A stretch of DNA of 37,942 bases, taken from Paenibacillaceae bacterium. Its GTDB lineage: Bacteria; Bacillota; Clostridia; Lachnospirales; Lachnospiraceae. The translations under genes and the position numbers were made by a program. A model generated the notes under the pieces. It ran no database searches. It worked only from the letters and a program-made list of their open reading frames with translations, and had not been told where the DNA came from. The DNA lies in NCBI GenBank assembly GCA_015057715.1, contig SVDS01000035.1, forward strand, positions 1 to 37,942, in the 5' to 3' direction. Positions 1 through 9,218 of this stretch are shown here, piece after piece. The first letter of the stretch is position 1; each line of letters opens with the position of its first letter.

Positions 1-585
1 AGCTTCATACCACTCTATATTTCGGTAAACACTGATTTCTCCCGTATCGGTATTGTAATTATACTGGCCTCCCGGTATCCCTGCCCGGTAATATCTGGTC
101 ACTCCCGACAGATAAGTTCTGGCACAGGCTGCATAATCACCCTGGCTGATCTCTTTATATGCATCATCAAGAATTGCATTCCATCTGTTGTCAGTCAGAA
201 ACCGGTTCATCTTTCCTACAGGCAGAATGTACATTTCCCTGTTATCCATATCAATTAAAAATAGGACACCCCGGTAATCACTTCCCACTCCAAACTTTCT
301 TTCAATATAGAAGTTTTCCGCATACTCTTTTGCAGTTTTTCCGCTGGTGTTATCAGATGTTACTATCACCACATCCATATTCATCTCTTTTTTCATAGAC
401 TGGATGGTAGTTTCAAATTCCGCCTTCTCATCTGCCGAGAAAAGACCTGCATCATCATAAACCCTTGCTTCGTTCCCACTTTGTTCCTGACTCTGCATTG
501 CGTAAGCAACTGGCATCTTTCCAAATAACAGGAGTACAGATATCAGGAATATTAAAATGCCAGAAAATAGTTTTATTATTCTCAT
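1..585 (-). CDS. TPM-domain membrane/secreted protein, YdjH-like (C-terminus beyond window)
   Basis: The reading frame is open from an ATG at 585 to the left edge, giving 195 visible residues with no stop. It starts with a signal peptide or anchor (about residues 1-26: short basic start, Leu/Ile-rich core, then PVAYA). A TPM domain (PF04536) follows at about residues 36-165, with the family features YDDAGLFSADE, a DVVIVTSD strand and GVLFLIDMDNREMYILPVG. TPM proteins such as Bacillus YdjH and YgcG are usually membrane-anchored with the domain outside. The start overlaps the upstream gene's stop as ATGA (582-585), so translation is probably coupled. Neighbours encode a two-zinc-ribbon protein and an SPFH protein, matching the Bacillus YdjG/YdjI partners. 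Whether a C-terminal membrane segment follows cannot be seen. The family call is firm; the YdjH role is inferred from context. Confidence 0.85.
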   Translation of the reverse strand, partial: MRIIKLFSGILIFLISVLLLFGKMPVAYAMQSQEQSGNEARVYDDAGLFSADEKAEFETTIQSMKKEMNMDVVIVTSDNTSGKTAKEYAENFYIERKFGVGSDYRGVLFLIDMDNREMYILPVGKMNRFLTDNRWNAILDDAYKEISQGDYAACARTYLSGVTRYYRAGIPGGQYNYNTDTGEISVYRNIEWYEA

Positions 586-1670
586 ATAAAATACCCCACA
601 AGCAGCATAAACAGACACACAGGGACAAATACTTTCGCAAATAGAAGCATCAGCTTCCCTTTGTCAACCGGAATTTCGCCGCATACCTTTCCCGTTTGTC
701 CATTAATGGTGAAATAATAAATTCGATTTTTACTTTCATCATTATAAGTAAGCGTCCACACAGGAAGAAGTGCGTATTCCCATGTCTCATTCTCTAACTT
801 TATATCCTGATTTTCAACCCTTACATGATCATAGGACGAGATGCTGTTACGCAGTGTATCAGCTGCAAAATTTCTGATTTCAGACTTTACCTCATCTGTA
901 AATTCCTGCTTCTCCATATCTCTTCGCTCTGCTACAAAACCGGAGAGATATCCCATTGTAAAAGGTTCTAATTTGTCTGTCTCAAATGGAAGTACGCCTT
1001 CCACCAGTTTACGGTTTGCTTTCTTTAATGCATTGCGTGGAACAAATTTTACAGGCATGGTACCGGATCGATTAACTTCATATGTCTCAGTCTCCGTAAA
1101 CCTTCTGTCACCGCTTACCCATACCCGGATCCGCTCCGCTCTCGCTTCCAGACTTCCCTGAGTGGTACAACTATATAGAAGATAAGGGAAATAGACGCCT
1201 GTGATCTTTTCAATCTGATCCTCACTGTAAAATGCCTTTGGTATATACCGTTTCTTCTTAAGCCAGTCGCGAAAGATACCCGTAGCCTCTTTTTTATCAT
1301 AAGAAAAGGGAATCACATAATCTGGATGAAATTCCCCGCTCAACCGTCCGGATAAAATAACCGGGTTATGGCAGTAATAGCAAAAAGACGCTGCAGTGGT
1401 GCTGTCCGTTACAAGTTCAGCACCGCAGCTGGGACAAGTATATAATAAAGTCTCTGATTGAACTCCTGATTCATTCTTTTCTTCCCGCGCCTTTTCTTCC
1501 CGCGCCTTTTCTTCCTGCGTCTCTTCTTCCTGCGTTTTTTCTTCCTTATTCCTGAATCCTTGCTGTGAGAATTCAGACAAACAGTATTCACAGGTATACC
1601 TCTGCTTTTGAGGATTAAACTTTAACGGGCCCCCGCAGTTGGGACACTTATAAGAGATAATCCCACTCAT
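582..1670 (-). CDS. Double zinc-ribbon, membrane-anchored protein, YdjG-like
   Basis: The protein has 362 residues when started at ATG 1670. That ATG overlaps the TGA of the upstream SPFH gene (ATGA, 1667-1670), so I prefer it to an in-frame ATG at 1688 that lacks a ribosome site. A first TFIIB-type zinc ribbon has CPNC/CEYC (Cys9, 12, 27, 30). A Glu/Lys/Arg-rich repeat linker spans about residues 42-66. A second ribbon has CPSC/CYYC (Cys79, 82, 97, 100). A mixed alpha/beta region of unknown function follows, and one hydrophobic segment forms the last ~22 residues, predicting a C-tail membrane anchor. In Bacillus subtilis the comparable YdjG works with YdjH to localise the flotillin-like YdjI; here the three genes are adjacent and overlapping. 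No catalytic motif was seen. The metal sites look intact. Confidence 0.85.
   Translation of the reverse strand: MSGIISYKCPNCGGPLKFNPQKQRYTCEYCLSEFSQQGFRNKEEKTQEEETQEEKAREEKAREEKNESGVQSETLLYTCPSCGAELVTDSTTAASFCYYCHNPVILSGRLSGEFHPDYVIPFSYDKKEATGIFRDWLKKKRYIPKAFYSEDQIEKITGVYFPYLLYSCTTQGSLEARAERIRVWVSGDRRFTETETYEVNRSGTMPVKFVPRNALKKANRKLVEGVLPFETDKLEPFTMGYLSGFVAERRDMEKQEFTDEVKSEIRNFAADTLRNSISSYDHVRVENQDIKLENETWEYALLPVWTLTYNDESKNRIYYFTINGQTGKVCGEIPVDKGKLMLLFAKVFVPVCLFMLLVGYFI
1479..1545. repeat. 15-bp tandem minisatellite inside the zinc-ribbon gene
   Basis: Four full 15-bp units (1479-1493, 1494-1508, 1509-1523, 1524-1538) plus a partial fifth (1539-1545). The first two are identical (TTCTTCCCGCGCCTT) and the next two are diverged variants. 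The unit is a multiple of three, so copy changes keep the frame and alter only the length of the charged EEKAR/EETQ linker between the two zinc ribbons. Confidence 0.9.
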
Positions 1671-2836
1671 GGCCTGGGTTTTCCGCATTCAGAACAGAAT
1701 TTACCGGTATTCACGGCTCCGCAGCCACAGGTCCAGGGGCCTTCCGGCTTTTTGCTGCCGCAATCAGGGCAGAATTTTCCAGTATTAACCGCTCCGCAGC
1801 TGCAGGTCCATGTTTCCTGTGCGCCTGCATTCTTTGCTGCCTGATTCATCTGCATCTGATTTGCATTGGCGGCGGAAGCAGCTCCCATAAATCCACCTGC
1901 AGTATTCATTCCCATACCCATGCCCATAAATCCAGCCAGTGAGCCATTGGTATTGCTTCCCGCTGCCTCGATTCCTCTGGCTGCTGCACCTTGAACATAA
2001 CCTTCCCGTATGCCCGGATCGCTGAGCATTGCTCCCTGATTTCTCATCTGGATCAATGATTTGGATTCTTCATCGTAGGAGATGCTTGCAATTCCCACAG
2101 ACTGGATTTCCATTCCTCTTCCGGCTCTCCACTGGTCATCTAACACATCTGACATGTACTGTCCCAGTTCTCTCCCCTTGGAAGCTACATAAGATATCCT
2201 GATTCCATCGGCAGACATCTGATTAATGGAAGACTGGAGGGCTTCTAAAAATTCCGATAAATACTGCCCGTTTATGTCCTCCACCTCAATATGATCTGCA
2301 TTCTTAGGTACAGCCTCTGCATAGAAAAGAATGGGGTCTGCTATTTTTATGGAATAAGTGCCATGCGCTCTTAAAAACAGCTCTGCATTATAAAACTGAT
2401 CGAAATAATTAATGGGATTGGGTGTTCCAAACTTAATTCCCTTGATTTCCTGCAGATTTATGAAGTAAACCTTCTGGGCAGTGGGTGTCTGACCACCAAA
2501 GCGGATCCGGTCAAAGGATTCACTGACTGCTTCCTTTAACTGACCATTAAAAAGAGAGGGCATGGATGAATTCTTAACGGTAAAGTATCCAGGCTCCCCT
2601 GTATAGTCAATTACTTTTCCCCCATCAACCAGAAGCATAAACTGGTTGGGGTAAACATGAATGACAGAACCGTCTGAAACCGTATTATCAGTTCCCTTTG
2701 TATTGGATCCTTTCCGTACCTTTACACCGCTGGTAAACAGGGTCTGATCTCCCATATTGCCTGCCTCTATCACTTCCAGCCACTGGTCAGCCAGTGAGCC
2801 TCCGATTGCTGAAGTCAACGCTTTTACAATTCCCAT
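1667..2836 (-). CDS. SPFH-domain protein with two C-terminal zinc ribbons, YdjI-like
   Basis: The protein has 389 residues. The start at 2836 is supported by AAAGGAGG seven bases upstream. The N-terminal two-thirds is an SPFH/band-7-type domain of the 'virion core protein-like' branch (motifs VYPNQFMLLVDGGKV, GTYSIKI, IQSVGIASISYDEE). A Gly/Met/Ala-rich low-complexity stretch follows (about residues 295-335). Two near-identical zinc ribbons end the protein, each beginning with WTC(S/G)CGAVNTGKFC and completed by a CxxC. No membrane segment is evident, so it is probably cytoplasmic or peripheral. In Bacillus the YdjI flotillin-like protein is recruited to membrane by YdjG/YdjH and is linked to the PspA envelope-stress operon. 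No pspA homologue lies in this window, so the stress role is inference. Confidence 0.88.
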   Translation of the reverse strand: MGIVKALTSAIGGSLADQWLEVIEAGNMGDQTLFTSGVKVRKGSNTKGTDNTVSDGSVIHVYPNQFMLLVDGGKVIDYTGEPGYFTVKNSSMPSLFNGQLKEAVSESFDRIRFGGQTPTAQKVYFINLQEIKGIKFGTPNPINYFDQFYNAELFLRAHGTYSIKIADPILFYAEAVPKNADHIEVEDINGQYLSEFLEALQSSINQMSADGIRISYVASKGRELGQYMSDVLDDQWRAGRGMEIQSVGIASISYDEESKSLIQMRNQGAMLSDPGIREGYVQGAAARGIEAAGSNTNGSLAGFMGMGMGMNTAGGFMGAASAANANQMQMNQAAKNAGAQETWTCSCGAVNTGKFCPDCGSKKPEGPWTCGCGAVNTGKFCSECGKPRP

Positions 2837-2866
2837 TCCGATTCCTCCTTTAGATTTTTATTACAT

Positions 2867-2895
2867 ATTATACTGCACAGATGATGTCTTGACTA
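2867..2895 (-). promoter_or_regulatory. Putative sigma-A promoter for the SPFH/zinc-ribbon/TPM operon
   Basis: Read on the minus strand: TAGTCA (2890-2895), 17-nt spacer, TATAAT (2867-2872). The -10 is perfect and the -35 matches four of six. It overlaps the nfo stop codon and sits about 30 nt before the SPFH start, so the trio could be transcribed independently of nfo. Confidence 0.5.
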
Positions 2896-3720
2896 TCCCC
2901 TGCCCCGCATCATGGCAATTTCTTTTGCATATCCAGGTAAATCGTTGGGTGTTTCCAGATAAAAAGGCAGATTCTTAAGGCTGGGATGTTCCACGACCCG
3001 TTTTAACGCTTCAAATCCAATCATTCCTTCTCCAATTGCTGCATGCCGGTCCTTGTGGGAACCAAGGGGATTTAAACTGTCATTTAAATGTATGGCTTTC
3101 AGTCTGGAAAGGCCGATGATCCGGTCAAATTCATTTAAAACTCCATCCAGATCTCCGGCAATATCGTAACCTGCGTCCCAGACATGGCAGGTATCCAGAC
3201 AGATCCCCATGCATTCTTTTAACTCAACCTGATCAAGAATTTCCCGCAGCTCCTCAAACGTTCGTCCCACTTCACTGCCTTTTCCCGACATCGTTTCCAG
3301 TAGAACCGTGGTATTCTGGTCCGGTCTTAAAATCTGATTCAGCATATGGGAAATGTAACGGATTCCTATTTCTGCTCCCTGTCCAGTATGGCTGCCGGGA
3401 TGAAAATTATAACAATTACCAGGAATATATTCCATTCGATCCAAATCATCTTTCATGGTATCTCTGGCCAGTTCCCTTAACCCCTCATCTGCAGAGCATG
3501 CATTGAGGGTGTAGGGCGCATGGGCTAGAATCCGGTTAATTTCATGCTCCTTAGCAAAAGAGAGAAAACGCCCGATATCTTCCGGATCAAGCTTTTTGGC
3601 TTTCGTTCCTCTTGGATTTCTTGAAAAAAACTGAAATGTATCCGCACCGATCTTCACAGCTTCCTTACCCATGGCAAGAAATCCTTTGGATGAAGATAAG
3701 TGACAGCCGATTGTAAGCAT
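2893..3720 (-). CDS. nfo: Deoxyribonuclease IV (AP endonuclease)
   Basis: The protein has 275 residues, the usual length for this TIM-barrel base-excision-repair enzyme, which cuts DNA 5' of abasic sites using three zinc ions. The metal-binding blocks are present in order: GCHLSSSKG near the N-terminus, [55 protein letters not shown] with GEGMIG, and the closing LETPND. The ribosome site AAGGAGA precedes ATG 3720. It lies 13 nt after the ABC permease gene and may be read from the same transcript, while the promoter for the SPFH trio sits at its 3' end. The protein looks complete and normal. Its pairing with an ABC/two-component unit is probably positional rather than functional. Confidence 0.95.
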   Translation of the reverse strand: MLTIGCHLSSSKGFLAMGKEAVKIGADTFQFFSRNPRGTKAKKLDPEDIGRFLSFAKEHEINRILAHAPYTLNACSADEGLRELARDTMKDDLDRMEYIPGNCYNFHPGSHTGQGAEIGIRYISHMLNQILRPDQNTTVLLETMSGKGSEVGRTFEELREILDQVELKECMGICLDTCHVWDAGYDIAGDLDGVLNEFDRIIGLSRLKAIHLNDSLNPLGSHKDRHAAIGEGMIGFEALKRVVEHPSLKNLPFYLETPNDLPGYAKEIAMMRGRG

Positions 3721-3733
3721 AAAGATCTCCTTC

Positions 3734-4645
3734 TTATTTTTTTCTGATTCTTCTTCTCTTGGACTGACTGACGCCCTTTATGGCTATAAGAATAAATATA
3801 GTTGCCAGCAGAAGCTGAATCAGGATGCTTAACAGCACCCAGTTATTCATGATGAAGTTATCCGGGTGAGGTCCAAACCAGTTATTTAAACTGCTTATCA
3901 CCGGATTAACCCCAGCCTGCTTGTTGATCATCACGTAAAAGGTTGCCACTGGATTTAACAATAGCAAATACAGGCAGGGACCGGAGTTTGCCTGGTCTGT
4001 CACTCCATTGATACTGGAAGCATAAGAGCTGTCCATATTCATTCTTGCCATGGAAAGCATAAATATATTGACTGCATAAGTTCCTGCTGCTATAAAAACC
4101 AATACCCCATAACTCACCACAGTGGCTACGGTAGATCGTTTAAAAAGAGAGGAAAAGCAGATTCCCATACTTCCGCAAAGAAGTGCTACAGTCAGATAAC
4201 AAAGCAGCAGCAAAAGCACATCATGAATCATAACTCCGCCATATACAAAGGAAACAGCAAGCAAAGGGAAGCTGGAAACCACCATGAGAAACATGGTACT
4301 GAAAGAAGATAGAAGCTTACCCCATATAATTTCTGATGGCTTCATGGTTGTGGTCAGCAAAATATCAAGGGTCTGCCGTTCCCGTTCACCGCTTATACTT
4401 CCTGCAGTGAGTGCAGGCATAATAAACATCAGCATAACAAATTCCACAACTGCGACAAATACGTATAAAGTGGTAAAGGATGAATACTGGATCTCAGCCG
4501 TCAGCTTTACCCGTTCTACTACGGAATACATATTAAGCAGAATTACCAGAGCCAGGATGGAATTAAAAATCACCAGAATCAGTGCCAGCCGGAAACTTCT
4601 GGCACTGACCATGGTCTCCCGCTTATAAACCGGATTCGTTTTCAT
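3734..4645 (-). CDS. ABC-2 type transporter permease
   Basis: The protein has 303 residues from ATG 4645, chosen because AAGGCGG lies eight bases upstream; an in-frame ATG at 4729 lies deep inside the ATPase gene without a ribosome site. It has about six hydrophobic segments. After the second comes the typical ABC2 signature region, [20 protein letters not shown], which couples to the ATPase in NatB-like permeases. The C-terminus is basic (SKRRRIRKK). It overlaps the upstream ATPase gene by 23 bp, a sign of co-translation. Together with the ATPase and the 830-residue membrane protein it probably forms one complex in the cytoplasmic membrane. The substrate is unknown. Confidence 0.9.
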   Translation of the reverse strand: MKTNPVYKRETMVSARSFRLALILVIFNSILALVILLNMYSVVERVKLTAEIQYSSFTTLYVFVAVVEFVMLMFIMPALTAGSISGERERQTLDILLTTTMKPSEIIWGKLLSSFSTMFLMVVSSFPLLAVSFVYGGVMIHDVLLLLLCYLTVALLCGSMGICFSSLFKRSTVATVVSYGVLVFIAAGTYAVNIFMLSMARMNMDSSYASSINGVTDQANSGPCLYLLLLNPVATFYVMINKQAGVNPVISSLNNWFGPHPDNFIMNNWVLLSILIQLLLATIFILIAIKGVSQSKRRRIRKK

Positions 4646-5588
4646 GTACAAGCACCGCCTTTTCTTTATCAGGATCTGTAATCTGCATAAATAAGGATTC
4701 CAGACTCCCCTGTTCCCTGCTAAATCCATGAACCATTACTTCCGCATCAATGAGCTGCTGAAGCAAAATGGCTTCATCTTGCTGGTCTCCGATAAAATTC
4801 ACACGGATATCCCCTTCCTTGACTGCAATCGTCTGCACACAGGGCTGGCTTTTTAAAATAGTAAGGGCTCTTTCCTTACTGCCCAGAATGGAAATAACCA
4901 GGGGATTTGTAGCATTCACCCTCCTTAAAATCTCTTCCATGCTTCCGCTTAAAACCATCTTTCCCTGGTCAATGATTCCGATATCAGTACACAGCTCAGA
5001 CAGTTCAGACAGAACATGGGAGCTGATAAAAATGGTCTTTCCCTGTTCTCTCAGTTCTTTTAAAATTTCCTTAAACTCAAACCGTGTTCTTGGATCCAGA
5101 CCAGAGGCCGGCTCATCAAGTACCAGCAGGTGAGGATCGTGAATCAGGGCTCTGGCGAGGCATAGGCGCTGCTTCATGCCTCTTGATAAACTGTCTACAT
5201 AGAAATCTGATTTATCCTCCAGCCCTACCTGTTCCAGAAGAGTCATATACCGACTTCTGGCTTTGAGACCATTAATTCCGTAACAGGAAGCAAAAAACTC
5301 CATGTATTCATTGACCTTTAAGTTGTCATACACTCCAAAAAAATCAGGCACATAGCCGATTTCCTGCTTAAGTAAATTCAGACCGTCGGATACATCTGTC
5401 CCGTTAATTAAGACCTGACCGCTGTCTGCAAATAAAAGACCAGTCATAATCTTAATAGCAGTAGTCTTTCCCGCTCCATTGGGTCCTACAAAACCATACA
5501 GGGATCCTTCGGGAATCATTATATCAAGTCCGTTTAAGGCGTGGAATTTGCCAAATTTTTTCTTTAAATCTTTAATCTCTAAAATCAT
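4623..5588 (-). CDS. ABC transporter ATP-binding protein
   Basis: The protein has 321 residues. Walker A is GPNGAGKTT (about residues 35-43), the signature is LSRGMKQRL, Walker B is LLVLDEPASGLD, and the switch His sits in FISSHVLSELSELC. The last ~90 residues form the accessory C-terminal region usual for CcmA/NatA-type ATPases that drive ABC-2 permeases. The ribosome site is GGGGAGGG before ATG 5588. The start codon overlaps the TGA of the 830-residue protein (ATGA, 5585-5588) and the 3' end overlaps the permease start, so the three genes are tightly coupled. It energises transport, or membrane-protein remodelling, at the inner face of the membrane. Confidence 0.95.
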   Translation of the reverse strand: MILEIKDLKKKFGKFHALNGLDIMIPEGSLYGFVGPNGAGKTTAIKIMTGLLFADSGQVLINGTDVSDGLNLLKQEIGYVPDFFGVYDNLKVNEYMEFFASCYGINGLKARSRYMTLLEQVGLEDKSDFYVDSLSRGMKQRLCLARALIHDPHLLVLDEPASGLDPRTRFEFKEILKELREQGKTIFISSHVLSELSELCTDIGIIDQGKMVLSGSMEEILRRVNATNPLVISILGSKERALTILKSQPCVQTIAVKEGDIRVNFIGDQQDEAILLQQLIDAEVMVHGFSREQGSLESLFMQITDPDKEKAVLVHENESGL

Positions 5589-8077
5589 TTATCCCTCCCC
5601 AGAACCATCAGCATGGGCAGTGTCACATACCAGTTGTTTTCTACGCTGTCCTCACAGACATATTTGACTGTCAGTGTATTACCCGGCGATAAATATGAGA
5701 CCAGTTCCCTTGCCGAATATTGTGTTTTTCCTGGATCCATGAGATCGTAATTCCCTGTATCGTGATTGTAAAAGTATATTTTCCCTTTAAATATATTGGT
5801 ATAATTCGTACTCTGACTGTCTAAAAATTCTTCAGAAGGATTCTCAAAGATCAGTTTCTCCACGCTCACATCATTACCCAGCGAATATTCCAGTGCAACC
5901 GGATCCACACCGTAGATGGCATTGGTATCTGAATAATACTGTCCGCTTACTGTTGTAGGCATTCGCATCAGCGCAGACCTGTATGTCTCATTATCCTTTT
6001 TCAGGTTTACATTGATAGCAGAGGTATACATCGTTACACCATAGGTCTCATATCCCCCGTTTGCAAGGAACTGATTATCCTTCTGATCCTCACTAAAAGC
6101 TACAATTCGTGCTTCCTGGTTGTAAAAAGAGGAGTACCGGTCCAGATAAAAACTTAATATATTGGTTCTTGAAAGGGCAAGCATATAATCCGGATCTTCT
6201 ATATCCGCCTTTGAATACTTGTACCCCCCTGTTACCCGGGCAGATACCTGTAAGGAGTTATTAATGGGATAATTGATAACAGAAACCCCATCCAGTTGTT
6301 TGGTCTCCCCAGGCTTTAGCTCATCGATAACAACCATCTTGCCATACATGAGAATTCCCACCTTTTCAACAGAAAAAGGATATTCATTGGTAACTGTTCC
6401 ATATACATTTCCATTAAACAGGGTAATTTTTCCCCACAGACCTTTCCGGTTATCATTTGAAGTTCTTTTCTTCAGTGCATAGTATTTAGGCGAAAATGCA
6501 GCTGCATTCTGTGCAGATACTCTTGTTCCGTCTTCCCCATAGCTGATCCTAACATTATAATCTTCACTACCAGTAAACTTCGGTACGGGAGCCCGTTCAT
6601 AGGACTTGCTTCTGGTTATGGGGAGAAGGTTATAAGATGGATCTAACAGTATGGAATAGGCTCTGTTATAAGGGGTTCTCATATTGATATAGGTATATTC
6701 ATCCTCATAATTTTCTGAATTATCAAAAATTGTGGCATAGGTAAAAAAAGTATCCCGAAACCTGGTATTTGCACCCATGAAGTAAACCACCACAGTAAAC
6801 AGAAGAGACACAGACACAATAGCAGTCCGGTAATAACGCCTCTTGTCTTTCCGTTTTAAAATCAGATAAGTGCCTGGTCCCACCAGCACAATATAGGTTA
6901 AAATAACGATGGAATAGAACGCAAGACCTGGAAGCTTATCCACATCTCCAGTATTAAGCATGTTCTGAACGGACCAGAACTGGCCGGAATTACCGCTGTA
7001 TAAATAAGAAGACAGATTATTTAATCTGGTTTCTCCAAGCAGAGCCGTAAACATCTTGTCAACGTAGGAACGCTGTGTTTCACAAAACGGAGCAATATCA
7101 ACAAAGTCATAGGCTGCAACACCCACAACTCCTTTTCCTCTGACTGCAGCTGTTAAAACTGGAAACTGATCATTTGATAGGACACCGGTTCCTCCCTTTA
7201 AAGAGATGTCGGCACAGACAAGATTCATAAAGGAATCCCCAGGACCGTTGGTGGCATACTCCACCCCCATGTCCACCGATTTTTCTGCAGGTACTTCGTA
7301 ATCTTCATTGAGAAGATCTGACCGGAACGCATACAGCGTATCATCTGCACGTGCGCCGGTTCCAAGAAGAAGGGTTCCTCCATCCTTTACCCATTCCATA
7401 ATGGCAGATATCTGATCTTTTGAAAGCTTTCTGGTATCATAATCAGTTATAACAAGTACATCAAGCAGATCCAGACCGATCACATGATCGGGCAGCTTCT
7501 CCGCCTGCATGGGAAATGTTCTTATTTTTACAGCGCTGTAATTGACTCCCACTCCATCCATGTAGGACAGCTTCTCCGGAGCATCAGACAATATACCAGC
7601 ATAAAGTTCTGCCACATCTGTGGGCACGTTCATCTTTAAGCGCTTTCGTATCAGTTCTGTTCCCTGGGAATCTAACAGCTTCACATATAAAATATCCGCT
7701 CTTCCCACGGGAATATCCAGAGATTTCTCTACAGAACCCATAGCATCCAGGGTAATGGGGTAATCGTATTGATAGATGTCATAGTCGGATTCCATCGCCT
7801 CTACACGCACTGTACCGTTAAAGGGTGATGCAGACTGGCTCTTCAGTGAGAAATTCACAGGAACATAGCGGTCTGCCTTGGCGTTTCCATCATATCCATA
7901 TGTAACCTCCATACCGATACCGGAAGTATTCTCACCACTATATTCTTCAGAATAGGAACTCCCCCCATTCTCTCCATTCTCCGGACCATTTGCGGTCATG
8001 CCGAAAACAGGCAGCAATGAGCTGCCTGCCAACGTGAGCGCCATGGCACAAATCAGGGATATCTTTCTGAGTTTCAT
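5585..8077 (-). CDS. Large extracytoplasmic membrane protein of an ABC-2 unit, function unknown
   Basis: The protein has 830 residues and I do not recognise a characterised family member. A signal peptide occupies about residues 1-26 (MKLRKISLICAMALTLAGSS). A beta-rich region follows to about residue 120. Next is a region resembling the glutamine-amidotransferase-like fold, with DVLVITDYD and MEWVKDGGTLLLGTGA, near residues 205-245. Two membrane segments lie at about 382-405 and 414-433, separated by a basic KRKDKRRYYR turn. The last ~390 residues are again predicted outside and beta-rich. This plan (outer domain, two central helices, outer domain) would place both large parts on the cell surface. 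It is translationally coupled to the ABC ATPase and sits 4 nt after the kinase gene, so it probably belongs to the transporter complex. Role, ligand and partners are inference. Confidence 0.75.
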   Translation of the reverse strand: MKLRKISLICAMALTLAGSSLLPVFGMTANGPENGENGGSSYSEEYSGENTSGIGMEVTYGYDGNAKADRYVPVNFSLKSQSASPFNGTVRVEAMESDYDIYQYDYPITLDAMGSVEKSLDIPVGRADILYVKLLDSQGTELIRKRLKMNVPTDVAELYAGILSDAPEKLSYMDGVGVNYSAVKIRTFPMQAEKLPDHVIGLDLLDVLVITDYDTRKLSKDQISAIMEWVKDGGTLLLGTGARADDTLYAFRSDLLNEDYEVPAEKSVDMGVEYATNGPGDSFMNLVCADISLKGGTGVLSNDQFPVLTAAVRGKGVVGVAAYDFVDIAPFCETQRSYVDKMFTALLGETRLNNLSSYLYSGNSGQFWSVQNMLNTGDVDKLPGLAFYSIVILTYIVLVGPGTYLILKRKDKRRYYRTAIVSVSLLFTVVVYFMGANTRFRDTFFTYATIFDNSENYEDEYTYINMRTPYNRAYSILLDPSYNLLPITRSKSYERAPVPKFTGSEDYNVRISYGEDGTRVSAQNAAAFSPKYYALKKRTSNDNRKGLWGKITLFNGNVYGTVTNEYPFSVEKVGILMYGKMVVIDELKPGETKQLDGVSVINYPINNSLQVSARVTGGYKYSKADIEDPDYMLALSRTNILSFYLDRYSSFYNQEARIVAFSEDQKDNQFLANGGYETYGVTMYTSAINVNLKKDNETYRSALMRMPTTVSGQYYSDTNAIYGVDPVALEYSLGNDVSVEKLIFENPSEEFLDSQSTNYTNIFKGKIYFYNHDTGNYDLMDPGKTQYSARELVSYLSPGNTLTVKYVCEDSVENNWYVTLPMLMVLGRDK

Positions 8078-8081
8078 TTTG

Positions 8082-9218
8082 TCACCCTATCTTTCCAAAG
8101 TTCTCTTTATTCACATCAAAATTAGTTTTCAGTTTTACCGTAAATACAGTTCCTGACAAGTCACTGGAGACATGAATGGTTCCCCCGTGCATATCCACAA
8201 TGCTTTTGGATATGGCAAGGCCAAGCCCGGTTCCTCCTGTGTTGGTGGAACGGGACTGCTCCACACGGTAAAATTTGTTGAAGATCAGAGGAAGCTCTTC
8301 TTCCGGTATGACATATCCGTAGTTAACCACCTGAATCGATACAAGTTCTTCGCTTCCATGTACCTTAACCAGGATCCTCTTTCCATCTGCTCCGTATTTG
8401 ATTGCATTATTAATGAGATTATCAAACAGACGGGCCAGAAGATTGGCGTCTGCTGAAACGATCTGGACGGGGACATTGCTTTGCAGCTCATAGGAAAGGT
8501 TCTTATCCATAAAACTGGGATAAAACTCCTCCAGCAGCTGGCTTAAAAGTTTTATAACATCCACTTTTGAAACGTTCATTGAAATCTTTCCGTAATTAAG
8601 CTTGGTAAATCCAAACAGATCTTCAATCAGCTTTTCCAGCCGTTTTGTCTTTACGTATGCAATCCCTATGTACTTTTTCTGCAGTTCCTGGTCAATGATT
8701 CCATCTTTGGATAAGAGCTCCAGGTAACCGATGATGGAAGTGAGCGGTGTCCGCAGGTCATGGGCAATATTGGTAATCAATTCATTCTTTGTCCGCTCTG
8801 CTTCCCGCTCTTTATCCATTAAATCTCTTAAATCTTCAACCATCTTGTTTAAACTGGCTGCCATGACGGAGAACTCATCATCCCCTTCAAGATCCACTAT
8901 TATGTTTAAATCTCCTTCAGAAATCCTCTGCATGGCATCGGAAATTCTACCGATGTAACGCATGGATTTTTCCTGAAGCAGAAGAAACGTCACTGCGAAT
9001 ATGCCAATTCCAAAAACAACATAGATAATTATCACCACCACATCAAATGAGGTGAGCATCTCAAGGAACGCATTGTCCTTTTGAGAGCTCCTCATGTAAG
9101 ATGCAATCAGCGATACATTGGTTACCAAAAATATCTCGATCAGAACCGTTACAATGGCACTGTAAAATATATTGGCAATGACCCGGGTATGGAAACGATG
9201 ATTGATATCATTTTTCAA
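8082..9218 (-). CDS. Membrane sensor histidine kinase
   Basis: The protein has 378 residues. Two membrane helices (about 14-41 and 59-82) enclose an external loop of only ~17 residues. A HAMP domain follows (about 83-137), then HisKA with the phospho-acceptor His153 in NIAHDLRTPLTS, then the HATPase domain with N-box NLINNAIKYG and G-box GTGLGLAISKSIVDMHGG. The architecture is VanS/PhoR-like. The short loop leaves little room for a ligand domain and suggests sensing within the membrane or through a partner protein. The start overlaps the regulator gene by 11 bp. The next genes downstream are the large membrane protein and ABC transporter, which are candidate sensory partners or targets. The partner idea is inference. 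Confidence 0.95.
   Translation of the reverse strand: MKNDINHRFHTRVIANIFYSAIVTVLIEIFLVTNVSLIASYMRSSQKDNAFLEMLTSFDVVVIIIYVVFGIGIFAVTFLLLQEKSMRYIGRISDAMQRISEGDLNIIVDLEGDDEFSVMAASLNKMVEDLRDLMDKEREAERTKNELITNIAHDLRTPLTSIIGYLELLSKDGIIDQELQKKYIGIAYVKTKRLEKLIEDLFGFTKLNYGKISMNVSKVDVIKLLSQLLEEFYPSFMDKNLSYELQSNVPVQIVSADANLLARLFDNLINNAIKYGADGKRILVKVHGSEELVSIQVVNYGYVIPEEELPLIFNKFYRVEQSRSTNTGGTGLGLAISKSIVDMHGGTIHVSSDLSGTVFTVKLKTNFDVNKENFGKIG

Noticed and set aside
159-398. 79-residue plus-strand frame at the left edge
   Set aside because: Opposite the clear TPM-domain gene; Cys/Phe/Pro-rich product without motifs or ribosome site.
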